Positions 1 through 8,081 are shown, numbered from the stretch's first letter. The stretch is DNA of 17,264 bases from Ruminococcaceae bacterium UBA1236 (GCA_002309055.1 DBWO01000027.1:48731-65994); one strand, 5' to 3'. Notes: generated from the sequence alone by a model not told the origin. Program-made: numbers and translations.

Positions 1-417
1 GCCGCTTCTGCCGCCGCGGATTCCGCCGGCACAGGCAGATGGGGCCTTTGGCGCAACACAATCGGCTACATCCGCGAGCGCCCCGTTTTCGGCTGGGGCA
101 TTGAGGGCATCGCCGACCGGCTGTATGAAGACTCGGCGCATCTCAACAACCGTCCGCATAACGAATATATGCAGTACGCCGCGTTCTTCGGCATCCCCGC
201 GGCTCTGATTTACATCGGTGGTGTTGCGTCCGTTTTCATCGGCGCCTGGCGCTCCCGCAAAGGAATGGGCGGCTTCACTGTTGCCTGCCTTGCCGCCGCC
301 GTCACTTACGCCTTTTCAGCGGTTTTCGGCAACACAATGTTTTACACCGCTCCGTTCTTCTTCATTTTCCTGGGGCTCGCAAATAATACCGGCTCCCCGG
401 CAGACAAAACAGAATAA
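1..417 (+). CDS. O-antigen ligase/polymerase-like membrane protein, C-terminal part (5' truncated)
   Basis: The open frame enters from the left edge and ends with TAA at 415-417, so only the last 138 codons are present. The visible part reads RNTIGYIRERPVFGWG, then a short loop with NNRPHNEYMQYAAFFG, then two or three hydrophobic segments (about residues 59-80 and 90-125). A Trp-rich helix start, a P-x-x-G-x-G-like turn and a PHNEY/PHN segment leading into a membrane helix are characteristic of the O-antigen ligase/Wzy superfamily (PF04932), whose members join or polymerise cell-surface glycans at the outer face of the cytoplasmic membrane. In a Gram-positive host this would be an exopolysaccharide or teichoic-type glycan enzyme rather than an LPS ligase. 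The N-terminal membrane helices lie outside the window, so the exact subfamily cannot be judged. Confidence 0.72.
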   Translation, partial: AASAAADSAGTGRWGLWRNTIGYIRERPVFGWGIEGIADRLYEDSAHLNNRPHNEYMQYAAFFGIPAALIYIGGVASVFIGAWRSRKGMGGFTVACLAAAVTYAFSAVFGNTMFYTAPFFFIFLGLANNTGSPADKTE

Positions 418-429
418 TCCGCTTTTTGC

Positions 430-448
430 GCGGCGCGTCCGGCGCCGC
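430..448. other. GC-rich hairpin downstream of the O-antigen ligase-like gene
   Basis: A perfect 7-bp stem (GCGGCGC at 430-436 with GCGCCGC at 442-448, loop GTCCG) sits 13 bases after the stop codon. There is no T-run on its 3' side on either strand, so it is not a standard intrinsic terminator. It could stabilise the 3' end of the message or pause transcription. Confidence 0.35.
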
Positions 449-496
449 ACAGCCGCAGACTAACATACAAATCATTTTTAACAGGTCGTGATAACA

Positions 497-1846
497 ATGG
501 AAAAACGAAACACATTCAGCGGTAAGCTTGGTTTTGTGCTTGCCGCGGCAGGCTCGGCAGTAGGTCTAGGTAACCTCTGGCGCTTCCCCTATCTTGCCGC
601 AAAATACGGCGGGGGAATATTCCTGCTTGTTTATCTTCTGCTCGCCGTAACTTTCGGCACTGTGCTGATGATAACGGAAATTACCATCGGCAGGCGCACT
701 CAGCTGAGCCCCCTTGCGGCATTCGGCGCGCTTAACCGCAAATGGAAATGGCTCGGAAAACTTGCAACATTTGTGCCTGTCCTGATTTTCCCATACTACT
801 GCCTTATAGGCGGCTGGGTCACAAAATACACCGTCGCTATGATATCGGACGGCAAGTCAACCGCGCTTGATACATATTTCAATGACTATGTTTCTTCAAC
901 GGGCGAACCGCTGATATGGTTTGGAATATTCCTCGCCGTGACAGTGCTTGTTGTTTTATTCGGCGTTAACAACGGCATCGAAAAGCTCAGCCGCGTGCTT
1001 ATGCCCATGCTCCTCGTAATCACCGTGGCTCTTTCAATCTATGTTGTCACGCGCCCCGGCGCCGGGGACGGAATCAAGTATTATCTTATGCCTGATTTCA
1101 GCAGTCTTAGTTTCAAAACCTTCCTTGCCGCGCTCGGTCAGCTGTTCTATTCAATGTCGCTCGCAATGGGCATTATGATAACCTACGGCTCCTATTTCTC
1201 GAAGGAAGAGAAAATAGTGAAGGCAACCCATCAGATTGAAATATTTGACACGGCTATCGCTTTCCTTGCCGGCCTTATGATTATACCCGCCGTTTTCACT
1301 TTCTCGGGCGGTGACAAGGGCGCGCTGAGCACAGGCCCCTCTCTTATGTTTGTGACTCTTCCCAAGGTGTTTAACTCCATGCCCGCCGGAAGATTTATCG
1401 GCGCCCTTTTCTTCTTCCTTGTTTTGTTTGCCGCGCTGACAAGCTCTGTTTCAATCCTTGAAGCGATTGTTTCGGGCCTTATTGACGAGTTCGGAATGAA
1501 GCGCGTAACCGCAACGGTTGCGGTTGCGGTTTACGGCCTTGTTCTCGGCGCTGCTTGCTCTTTCGGCTTCGGCATATGGAGCAATGTAACCATACTTGGA
1601 TTTGATATTCTTGACTTCCTTGATTTTGTGTCAAACAGCGTATTCCTGCCGCTTGTGGGCATGCTCACATGCATAATGGTCGGTTTCGTCATAAAGCCGG
1701 ATATCATTATCTGCGAGGTCGAGCTCAACGGACCGTTCAGAATGAAGAATTTCTATGTAGCTATGGTGAAATGGATTGCGCCCGTGTTCATCTTCGCAAT
1801 TCTTATCTCCGGCATTCTTCAAAGCTTCGGCATTCTTAAAATCTGA
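497..1846 (+). CDS. Sodium:neurotransmitter symporter (NSS/SNF) family transporter
   Basis: This is a 449-residue polytopic membrane protein of the NSS (LeuT/MhsT/TnaT) family, which imports amino acids or related amines coupled to Na+. The family signature is clear in the first helix: GSAVGLGNLWRFPY at residues 19-32 contains the unwound GNLWRFPY segment that forms the substrate and sodium sites. An alternation of hydrophobic helices follows to the C terminus. The later segment LFAALTSSVSILEAIVSG corresponds to TM8, where serines contribute to a sodium site. The length is typical of shorter bacterial members, which often have 11 helices instead of 12. The frame also opens at GTG 488, but only 2 bases separate AGG (483-485) from it; ATG 497 is preferred, though its ribosome binding site is weak. 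The substrate cannot be read from sequence; tryptophan or other hydrophobic amino acids are common in relatives. The next gene begins 7 bases downstream, suggesting co-transcription. Confidence 0.93.
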   Translation: MEKRNTFSGKLGFVLAAAGSAVGLGNLWRFPYLAAKYGGGIFLLVYLLLAVTFGTVLMITEITIGRRTQLSPLAAFGALNRKWKWLGKLATFVPVLIFPYYCLIGGWVTKYTVAMISDGKSTALDTYFNDYVSSTGEPLIWFGIFLAVTVLVVLFGVNNGIEKLSRVLMPMLLVITVALSIYVVTRPGAGDGIKYYLMPDFSSLSFKTFLAALGQLFYSMSLAMGIMITYGSYFSKEEKIVKATHQIEIFDTAIAFLAGLMIIPAVFTFSGGDKGALSTGPSLMFVTLPKVFNSMPAGRFIGALFFFLVLFAALTSSVSILEAIVSGLIDEFGMKRVTATVAVAVYGLVLGAACSFGFGIWSNVTILGFDILDFLDFVSNSVFLPLVGMLTCIMVGFVIKPDIIICEVELNGPFRMKNFYVAMVKWIAPVFIFAILISGILQSFGILKI

Positions 1847-1853
1847 GACGGCT

Positions 1854-2288
1854 ATGAAAAATACGGATTTTTACGGCTTCGAAACCGCCGGAATAAAAGA
1901 CGCGAGAGGACTTACTCCGCGCGATTATTATGACATTCTCACCGGCATCTGGTGCGCTGAGACCTGCGCGCCGAGGATGCGCAGTGAGTGGAGCAAGGAT
2001 AACGTCACGAAAGGGCAATGTTCAATAACCGCCTTTCTCATGCAGGATATATTCGGCGGTAAAGTTTGCGGAGTGCCGCTGGGCGACGGAAACTATCACT
2101 GCTTCAATGTGGTGGGAGACTGCGTATTTGACCTGACGAGCGCGCAGTTTGCCGAGCCGATAAGCAACTATGAAAACTGCGTGGAGCAAAAGCGCGAAAT
2201 CCACTTTGCCAAAGAGGAAAAACGCCTGAGATATGAATATCTCAAATCCGAGCTTATGAAAACCCTCGCCGGAAAATACGGAGAATAA
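1854..2288 (+). CDS. YunG-like family protein of unknown function
   Basis: This is a 144-residue soluble protein with no signal peptide. The core reads GQCSITAFLMQDIFGG (54-69), then GNYHCFNVVGDCVFDLTSAQF (79-99). The pattern of a Cys after GQ, a Q-D-x-F-G-G stretch, a His followed by Asn, and a D-L-T-x-x-Q-F ending resembles the small YunG-like family known from Bacillus; I recall this pattern but have not searched for it. The order Cys56, His82, Asp93 would suit a papain/transglutaminase-like fold, but activity is inferred, not shown. The start at ATG 1854 is chosen because it lies 7 bases after the transporter stop; an upstream in-frame start at 1776 would overlap the transporter by 71 bases. 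The ribosome binding site is poor (GAGACGG), so translation may be coupled to the transporter. Confidence 0.75.
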   Translation: MKNTDFYGFETAGIKDARGLTPRDYYDILTGIWCAETCAPRMRSEWSKDNVTKGQCSITAFLMQDIFGGKVCGVPLGDGNYHCFNVVGDCVFDLTSAQFAEPISNYENCVEQKREIHFAKEEKRLRYEYLKSELMKTLAGKYGE

Positions 2289-2295
2289 AAAAGCA

Positions 2296-2317
2296 ACCCC
2301 CTGCCTCGGCAGGGGGT
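2296..2317. terminator. Bidirectional intrinsic terminator between YunG-like gene and GH3 gene
   Basis: A 9-bp stem (ACCCCCTGC at 2296-2304 with GCAGGGGGT at 2309-2317, loop CTCG) starts 7 bases after the YunG-like stop. On the plus strand it is followed by GTTTTA; on the minus strand by TTGCTTTTTT. It can therefore end the plus-strand transporter/YunG transcript and the minus-strand GH3 transcript. Confidence 0.88.
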
Positions 2318-2358
2318 GTTTTATAGTGTTTACTTGACGCTTCAAAGTCCGCCGGCTC

Positions 2359-4974
2359 TCACATCAAAATATGATACAGCAGGCAGCAGAAGGCGTTAAC
2401 AAGGTTTGAGGCGAAGTATTTGAGCACGGATTTAACATAAGGCGGCTCAAAATTCCAATCCTTCAGGGGAATAATCCATGTGCTGAGTTTTGCTGCGTCG
2501 GGGAATTCTCTCGGATTGGTAAATGCCTTGGTGTACATCTTCATTTTGCAAAGATTCTTTGTGGATTCTCTCAGCGCCCTGCCGAAACCGACAGGGTCTC
2601 TTTTATATGCCGATTTAAGGGTGATAAGTGCAGACGGCTTTTCTATCTCCCAAAGGCCGTTGAGCATAAGGTCAGTGCCGTTATAAACGGCCACTGCCGA
2701 GCTTTCATAGCCGGAGAAGAAGAGGTTAACGGTATAATCCGAAACGGCAAAGCCGTCAAATCCCCATTCTTTTCTGAGCAGATTCTTCATAAGGGAAGTG
2801 CTTCCGCCGCACCAATACGGCCCGATTCTGTTGTGAGCGACCATAACTCCTCTGCAATCCGACTCTTTGACAGCTATCTCAAACGCTCTGAGATATATCT
2901 CTCTCATAGTCTGCTCAGTCGCCCAAGTTGTGATGCCGGAGCGGTGAGTTTCCTGGTCATTCATAGCAAAATGCTTGATTGTGGTCACAAGGCCTGCCTT
3001 GTTGCAGCCCCTTATGACCGCGGCAGCCATCTTGCCGGAAACAAGCGGATCCTCCGAATAGTATTCGTAATTTCTTCCGCCGCAGGGACTCCTGTGAATA
3101 TTGACGCCCGGCGCATACCAGACATCGGTGCCCATATATTCCGCTTCTCTTGCGGCGCCTTCACCCATTTTTTCGGCAATGTCGGTATTGAAAGTGCAGG
3201 CAATGCAGGTTTCGCACGGGTATGCCGTGCCACTGTCTGAAAATACGGTGCCGTTTCTTCCCTTAACGCTTATAGGTCCGTCGTCATCCATAGTGTGAGG
3301 AACGCCCAGGCGCTCGATACCGGCGGTCTGATAACCTCCGCAGGCGACCAGGTTCATCATTTCGTCAAGGGTAAACTGATCGAGGAATTTATCCCAGAGA
3401 GAGCTGTCTTTGTAAACATCTTTAAGCAAAACAGGTTTATCGTATTCAACCGCTGTCAGCGGCGCTTTGCCTTCTTTGACAGGCTCGGGCAGGCTGTCTG
3501 CCTTTTTGATTTTATCGCCGATTTTCAGTTCACGCGATTTCGGATATGTGCCTTCGGGGTTGCTTCTTGAAAAAACGGTAAAACCGTTGTATGCAAAATC
3601 AAAAAGGTTTCTGATTTTTGTGCCTGTTACGGCATCGGTCTTGTAAACTTTGTCCTCACCCACGGAATAAGTAAAGGAATCAAACACTTCGCGTGCGTTT
3701 TTTGCGGTGATGATTTTATATTTGCCGCCCTCAAGCACATAGGCCTGTTTATCTTTGTAATCATATGACGCCATATCGCGGGTGCTGAAGCTGAGCTTAA
3801 CGGTGGTGCTTTCACCGGGGTTCAGTTTCTTTGTCTTTGCAAACGCGGCAAGGCATACGGCGCTCTTCTCAATTCCGCCTTTCTTATACGGCGCGCTGTA
3901 ATAAATCTGCACCGTATCTTTGCCCGCGGTTTTGCCCGTGTTTGTAACCTTGACGCTCACGCTGATTTTTTTGCTGTTTGCGGAGTGTGAAACGGTTTTC
4001 TGGCTGAATGATGTGTATGAAAGACCGTAGCCGAAGGGGAACTGCACCTTGTCCTTCGCCATGGTTTCAAAGTATCTGTAACCGACATAAATTCCTTCCT
4101 GATACTCAACAAAGTTATCGTCGGAGTCTTTGAAAGAATAGTCGCCGAAGTTCTCGTTTGAGGGACAGTCCTCAATATTGTAGGGAATTGTGTCATTGAG
4201 ACGTCCGGAGGGGCATACTTTGCCCGTAAGCACATCCGCCACGGCTTCAAAGCCGAATTCACCGGGAATCCACACTGCGAGGGCGGCCTTTATGCTCTTG
4301 TATTCCTCGAGCCAGCCCATCTCCATAATGTTACCGGTGTTGAACATCACAATGACATTTGAGAAAGTACCGCACACCTTCTCCACCATACCCTTTTCGT
4401 TTTTGCTCAGGCGAAGGGTGTCAACGCCGATGTCGCCACCCTCCGTGCCCGTGCGGCCGATAACAATCATGGCGCAGTCGGAGTATTCTGCAGCCTTCTT
4501 CATTACCTTTGATGTGAGCTTACGGGGGCTCATCTCATCAATGGAGTTTTTGAGCAGAGCAAGGTTAACAAGGTTGTTTATAATGGTGTGGTCAACATAA
4601 GGCAGGTCGCTGCTGCCGCCGTTTGCCTCATAGAGCTCACGCAGGTCCTTGTTGTATTCAACGCCTGCCGCGTCAAGCGCGTCATAGAGATAAACGGGAT
4701 TATCGGATGTAGTGCAGCCCGAGCCCGTGCCGCCTATATAAGGGAAAGCGGAGCCGACGCCGAAGATATTCAGCTTTTTGCCTGCAAGCGGAAGAACATT
4801 GCCCTCGTTTTTGAGAAGCACAATGCCCTCTCTCTCCGCCTCAACGGCGATACGGCTTGTGTCCGCGATTATAGCGGGGTCGATGTTTCCGCTGGTGGCG
4901 AACGCCGCCGCAGCCGCTCCGAAAGCAATCAGCACGGCAAGCAGGACCGATAATAACGATTTAGTCTTTTTCAT
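2359..4974 (-). CDS. Exported glycoside hydrolase family 3 enzyme with permuted domain order
   Basis: The 871-residue product begins with a signal peptide (MKKTKSLLSVLLAVL, Ala-rich, likely cut near AAFATSG at 24-30). The usual GH3 order is reversed. The alpha/beta sandwich comes first (about 38-320, with EGIVLLKNEGNVLPL and GRTGTEGGD, where Glu178 is the probable acid/base). A fibronectin III-like domain follows (about 334-425, with VTNTGKTAGKDTVQIYYS). The TIM barrel is last (about 520-815). The barrel carries DDDGP (563-567), KHFAMND (667-673) and the nucleophile motif GFAVSDY with Asp746. This order is known from Ruminococcus albus and Butyrivibrio fibrisolvens beta-glucosidases. Likely substrates are beta-glucosides or beta-xylosides. 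The start at 4974 is preferred over 5016 because AAAGGAGAA lies just before it and a good signal peptide then begins. The protein ends in a hydrophobic segment (847-871) that may tether it to the surface. Confidence 0.93.
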   Translation of the reverse strand: MKKTKSLLSVLLAVLIAFGAAAAAFATSGNIDPAIIADTSRIAVEAEREGIVLLKNEGNVLPLAGKKLNIFGVGSAFPYIGGTGSGCTTSDNPVYLYDALDAAGVEYNKDLRELYEANGGSSDLPYVDHTIINNLVNLALLKNSIDEMSPRKLTSKVMKKAAEYSDCAMIVIGRTGTEGGDIGVDTLRLSKNEKGMVEKVCGTFSNVIVMFNTGNIMEMGWLEEYKSIKAALAVWIPGEFGFEAVADVLTGKVCPSGRLNDTIPYNIEDCPSNENFGDYSFKDSDDNFVEYQEGIYVGYRYFETMAKDKVQFPFGYGLSYTSFSQKTVSHSANSKKISVSVKVTNTGKTAGKDTVQIYYSAPYKKGGIEKSAVCLAAFAKTKKLNPGESTTVKLSFSTRDMASYDYKDKQAYVLEGGKYKIITAKNAREVFDSFTYSVGEDKVYKTDAVTGTKIRNLFDFAYNGFTVFSRSNPEGTYPKSRELKIGDKIKKADSLPEPVKEGKAPLTAVEYDKPVLLKDVYKDSSLWDKFLDQFTLDEMMNLVACGGYQTAGIERLGVPHTMDDDGPISVKGRNGTVFSDSGTAYPCETCIACTFNTDIAEKMGEGAAREAEYMGTDVWYAPGVNIHRSPCGGRNYEYYSEDPLVSGKMAAAVIRGCNKAGLVTTIKHFAMNDQETHRSGITTWATEQTMREIYLRAFEIAVKESDCRGVMVAHNRIGPYWCGGSTSLMKNLLRKEWGFDGFAVSDYTVNLFFSGYESSAVAVYNGTDLMLNGLWEIEKPSALITLKSAYKRDPVGFGRALRESTKNLCKMKMYTKAFTNPREFPDAAKLSTWIIPLKDWNFEPPYVKSVLKYFASNLVNAFCCLLYHILM

Positions 4975-5014
4975 TATTCTTCTCCTTTCCTCAAAAAGGA
5001 ACTTTTCGTTTATC

Positions 5015-5044
5015 ATTATACCACCCGGGGCGGTATGGTTTCAA
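5015..5044 (-). promoter_or_regulatory. Sigma-A-type promoter of the GH3 gene
   Basis: On the minus strand a -35 TTGAAA (5044-5039) and a consensus -10 TATAAT (5020-5015) are separated by 18 bases. TGG immediately precedes the -10, giving an extended -10. The start of transcription would fall near 5008, about 35 bases before the chosen start codon, which supports the 4974 start over 5016. Confidence 0.75.
5018..5036. promoter_or_regulatory. Near-perfect 19-bp palindrome inside the GH3 promoter spacer (candidate operator)
   Basis: ATACCACCCGGGGCGGTAT pairs at 8 of 9 symmetric positions around the central G5027. It fills the space between the -35 and -10 elements of the GH3 promoter and touches the -10. 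Operators placed there are used by MerR-type activators and by many repressors. No regulator gene is encoded nearby, so the binding protein is unknown. Confidence 0.5.
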
Positions 5045-5092
5045 CATTAATACAACATTATATTACACTTTTTTCGTTTTGCTCTTTTATGG

Positions 5093-5121
5093 TTGAAACT
5101 GTTTTTCCTTTGTGATATAGT
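5093..5121 (+). promoter_or_regulatory. Promoter of the lipase-like/membrane protein operon
   Basis: A -35 TTGAAA (5093-5098) and a -10 TATAGT (5116-5121) are separated by 17 bases, and TGA directly before the -10 gives an extended -10. Transcription would begin near 5128. A strong ribosome binding site AGGAGG (5143-5148) stands 7 bases before the ATG at 5156. Confidence 0.8.
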
Positions 5122-5155
5122 TTATCTATGAACTCTTATAACAGGAGGGAAAGAA

Positions 5156-7099
5156 ATGAAGAAATACATCAGCCTTATTCTTGCACTGTGCATGATTATT
5201 CTGCCTGCGGGCGTGGCATTCGCCGCGGATGACACGGCGGAGTACAGGCACGAGTGGGATCATGAGTGCAAAACCGACTGCGGCGGTGACTGCGGCAACA
5301 CCCCGGTGATTATCATCCCGGGCATCATGCAGTCGCAGACCTATGTGCAGGACTCAAGCGGCAATGATATCCTCACGAGCGAAGGCTTCCCCATCCTTGA
5401 AGGCATGGACCTCGCCTTTATGTTTGACACGGAAGCTGTCAAGCGCGAAATAAAGGACGCCGTGCCCGATATTCTCAAGGCGGTTGCGAAGCGCAACAGA
5501 ACCGAGCTTTTTGACATACTGCTCGAAATCTTCGATCACAGCTTTGCGGACCATTATTTCAACCCCGACGGCACCAGGATCAACCCCGCCGCAACGGATG
5601 AATACTGGTATTCTCTCGCCGAGTGCAAAACCACTCCCGACAAGTCCTATAACTACGCCAAGGGCTATTCGAAGGACGAAAACGGCAACCCTCTGCCTTC
5701 AACCAAATATCAGAATCAGTATGACTTCATTTACAGGCAGGTCGATATCTCCGAGTATTGTGAGAAGTGCGGCTATGATCACGCTTATTATTACGCATAT
5801 TCGTCATTCGGCAACATTCTTGATACTGCCGCCGACCTGAACGAATACATCGATATGGTCAAGTGCCAGACGGGTCACGACAAGGTAAGCCTTGTTTTCA
5901 TAAGCCTCGGCGGCACTGTAGCCAACGTCTACCTTGCCGATTACATAGACAAGAGCGAAATTGACCGCATAATATTTGCTGCCTGCGCTCTTGACGGCTC
6001 CTATCTGCTCTCCGACCTTATGGCCGGCAAAACCACATTTGATAACGGTGTGGTGCTCTATAATGACCTTATCCCCAATATCGTCGCCATCGCAGCGGAA
6101 GAATATATGTCCCTGGCTTATCTCGGCAATGTAATCGCGAGAGGTATTCCGCAGGATGTTTTCAGCGATTTCCTGCAGGAGGCGCTTGAGCGGGCGCTGG
6201 ATGAGGTGCTCGGCAAGTGCATAAGAAACTGCCAGTCCATGTGGGCGCTTGTGCCTTCGGGCGAATATCCGGAGCTGAGCGCAAAATACATTTCCGACCC
6301 CGAGCACGAAAAGCTCAAGGAAATGACCGACAGATATTATGAAATGCAGAAGAATTCCGCCGCCACGATAAAACGCCTCAATGATGAGGGCGTTGATATG
6401 TTCTGTATATCGGGCTACAATCTCGAGCTGCCTGCCGCAGTTGAGCATTACGCGGTGAGTTCGGACAATATTATTCAGGCCGCTTCATCCTCGGCAGGCG
6501 CAACTTTCGCCCCCGTTAACGGCACTCTCGGCGACGGCTACACCCCCGCGATTGACCGGAGCTATATCAGCCCCTCCGGCGATGTTGACGCAGGCACCTG
6601 TGCCCTGCCTGACAAAACGTTTTTCGTAAAAGGTCAGAGCCACCTCACCCTGCAGTCAAGCGTTAATGATGTAATCGGTCTGTGCGTTGCGCTCCTTACG
6701 GATAAGACGATAACGGATGCCCGCGAAAACAGCGGCGGCTACGCGCAGTTCAACGAATACAGAAATCTTACCACCATTGAGAGACTGCTCAGACAGTTTG
6801 ACGAAGCGGATAAGAGCAATGTGAAAGCAGATAAACTTGAGGCATGTGAAAAGGCCGCTGAAAACGCGAGAGATATTATGGCAAAGAGAGTGTGGTCCGC
6901 ATCCGAGGCAAAGGACGCCGAGCAGCAACTCTACACTGCCATGGAAAAAGCGAAGCTCCTTTCGGATAACGATGACAGCAGCTTTATCAGATACAAACTC
7001 CTGCCCGCGCTCGAAAAATTCTGCAAGGCGATAAGCGACTTTTTCAGAATGATATTCGGCGGCAACGATTTCTATCTGTTTACCTTTAAACTTATATGA
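5156..7099 (+). CDS. Exported lipase-like (LCAT-type) alpha/beta hydrolase with C-terminal helical region
   Basis: The 647-residue protein has a signal peptide (residues 1-23, ending AFAAD) and a mature N terminus rich in cysteine (C38, C42, C46). PVIIIPGIMQSQTYV (50-64) is the oxyanion-loop region of the LCAT/class-2 lipase type. The nucleophile elbow reads HDKVSLVFISLGGTVAN, placing the serine at 250 in F-I-S-L-G, where the usual first Gly of GxSxG is Phe. The remaining triad candidates are Asp460 in TLGDGYTP and His496 in KGQSHLTLQ. Residues about 550-605 form a charged helical segment resembling FIVAR-type bundles, and 615-647 is an aromatic-rich tail. It probably hydrolyses a lipid or ester outside the cell; the substrate is unknown. 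It heads an operon with the following membrane protein gene, 14 bases downstream. Confidence 0.82.
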   Translation: MKKYISLILALCMIILPAGVAFAADDTAEYRHEWDHECKTDCGGDCGNTPVIIIPGIMQSQTYVQDSSGNDILTSEGFPILEGMDLAFMFDTEAVKREIKDAVPDILKAVAKRNRTELFDILLEIFDHSFADHYFNPDGTRINPAATDEYWYSLAECKTTPDKSYNYAKGYSKDENGNPLPSTKYQNQYDFIYRQVDISEYCEKCGYDHAYYYAYSSFGNILDTAADLNEYIDMVKCQTGHDKVSLVFISLGGTVANVYLADYIDKSEIDRIIFAACALDGSYLLSDLMAGKTTFDNGVVLYNDLIPNIVAIAAEEYMSLAYLGNVIARGIPQDVFSDFLQEALERALDEVLGKCIRNCQSMWALVPSGEYPELSAKYISDPEHEKLKEMTDRYYEMQKNSAATIKRLNDEGVDMFCISGYNLELPAAVEHYAVSSDNIIQAASSSAGATFAPVNGTLGDGYTPAIDRSYISPSGDVDAGTCALPDKTFFVKGQSHLTLQSSVNDVIGLCVALLTDKTITDARENSGGYAQFNEYRNLTTIERLLRQFDEADKSNVKADKLEACEKAAENARDIMAKRVWSASEAKDAEQQLYTAMEKAKLLSDNDDSSFIRYKLLPALEKFCKAISDFFRMIFGGNDFYLFTFKLI

Positions 7100-7113
7100 C
7101 AGGAGGAAATAAA

Positions 7114-8013
7114 ATGAGCGAGCTTGAAAAAAGACAGATGCCAAAAGCATATGCGGTTCTCTGGGGCGTTATCACCGCCGCGTACGCAATTTGGATGATA
7201 TTCTTCATGAAGGACATAGTGCTTGTGCGCTATGAAACCGTGAAGGAAAGAACGGTTGACGGATACCTCTATGATGACATAACCGGCATGATAGGCCGCC
7301 ACTGGCTCTACCCCGTGTGGGTAATAATATCAGTTGCCGCCCTCCTGCTTTTCATCGTATATCTCAAAAAGATTCTTTACGCTGATTCTCTCGGTAATTT
7401 TGCAAAATGGTTTTGCCTTGTGGGCTGTGTCGCCGGATGTATTTTCATTATTGTTTACGGTCTGCTCGACGCTCCCAACAAGCAGGGTGAAATAGCCGAT
7501 TTCTCCGACAAAGTGAAATACATAACCGCGAGTATGATAGGCCTTATGTGGCCCTGGCTCTTCAGAGTGTGGGGCGTACTTGCCTCCGCTACCGTTTTCG
7601 CAAACACAATGTACTGCTACCGCAAGTATAATTTCAACAGCAGGGTCGGCATCATTCTCGGCTCAATCGGCTCCGCGGCGATTTTCCTGACAATCAACTG
7701 CCCCTCAATGGGCGATGATGACAAGGATTTCTCAATTCCCCGCTGCTCCGTTCACTGGGCGGGCGCGCTGATTTTCGCCGTCTGCTGCGCCGCTCCGCTG
7801 ATTATCTTCCTCTTTAGTAAAGGCAGAAAAGAAAAGGGCAGATTCCTCGCGGCATTCATCATCTTCGTTGCTCTGCTCCTCGTTATGGCGGTGCTCCTCG
7901 TGACCGTCGGCAAGAGCGCGATTATCGAAAATATCCCCATGGTCGCGGCTTATGTATTGCTCTACACCCTCAATTTCACCGACTTCTATGTGAAAGACAA
8001 AAAGAGCGAGTAA
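7114..8013 (+). CDS. Polytopic membrane protein of unknown function
   Basis: This is a 299-residue protein with about seven or eight hydrophobic segments: near 14-32, 67-85, 99-117, 140-165, 180-198, 219-240, 246-268 and 272-292. The first loop (33-66) is polar and contains YDDITGMIGRHW; another exposed loop carries MGDDDKDFSIPRCSVHWAGA. I do not recognise the family with confidence; HWAGA at the start of a helix is faintly reminiscent of DUF998 or Frag1/DRAM-like proteins. The start at ATG 7114 is chosen because AGGAGG (7101-7106) sits 7 bases before it; the frame also opens at ATG 7096, which overlaps the lipase stop codon and would place the ribosome binding site inside the gene. The tight spacing suggests it works with the lipase-like protein, for example in envelope lipid handling, but this is inference. 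Confidence 0.8.
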   Translation: MSELEKRQMPKAYAVLWGVITAAYAIWMIFFMKDIVLVRYETVKERTVDGYLYDDITGMIGRHWLYPVWVIISVAALLLFIVYLKKILYADSLGNFAKWFCLVGCVAGCIFIIVYGLLDAPNKQGEIADFSDKVKYITASMIGLMWPWLFRVWGVLASATVFANTMYCYRKYNFNSRVGIILGSIGSAAIFLTINCPSMGDDDKDFSIPRCSVHWAGALIFAVCCAAPLIIFLFSKGRKEKGRFLAAFIIFVALLLVMAVLLVTVGKSAIIENIPMVAAYVLLYTLNFTDFYVKDKKSE

Positions 8014-8037
8014 GCTTAATGTAAAAAGTATATAAAC

Positions 8038-8072
8038 AAACAAAAACCACCCGCTAAGGGTGGTTTTTGTTT
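8038..8072. terminator. Bidirectional intrinsic terminator between convergent genes
   Basis: A 15-bp perfect stem (8038-8052 with 8058-8072, loop GCTAA) has CCACCC/GGGTGG at its top flanked by A-runs on the left and T-runs on the right, so each strand reads a GC stem followed by TTTTTGTTT. It lies 24 bases after the membrane protein stop and 9 bases beyond the end of the minus-strand gene. Confidence 0.9.
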
Positions 8073-8081
8073 ATGATTCTC

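Noticed and set aside
430..448. GC hairpin considered as an intrinsic terminator
   Set aside because: There is no T-run after the stem on either strand, so it is listed only as a hairpin.
5804..6448. A 214-codon open frame on the minus strand
   Set aside because: It is antisense to the lipase-like gene, which has signal peptide, promoter and ribosome binding site; the minus frame has none.
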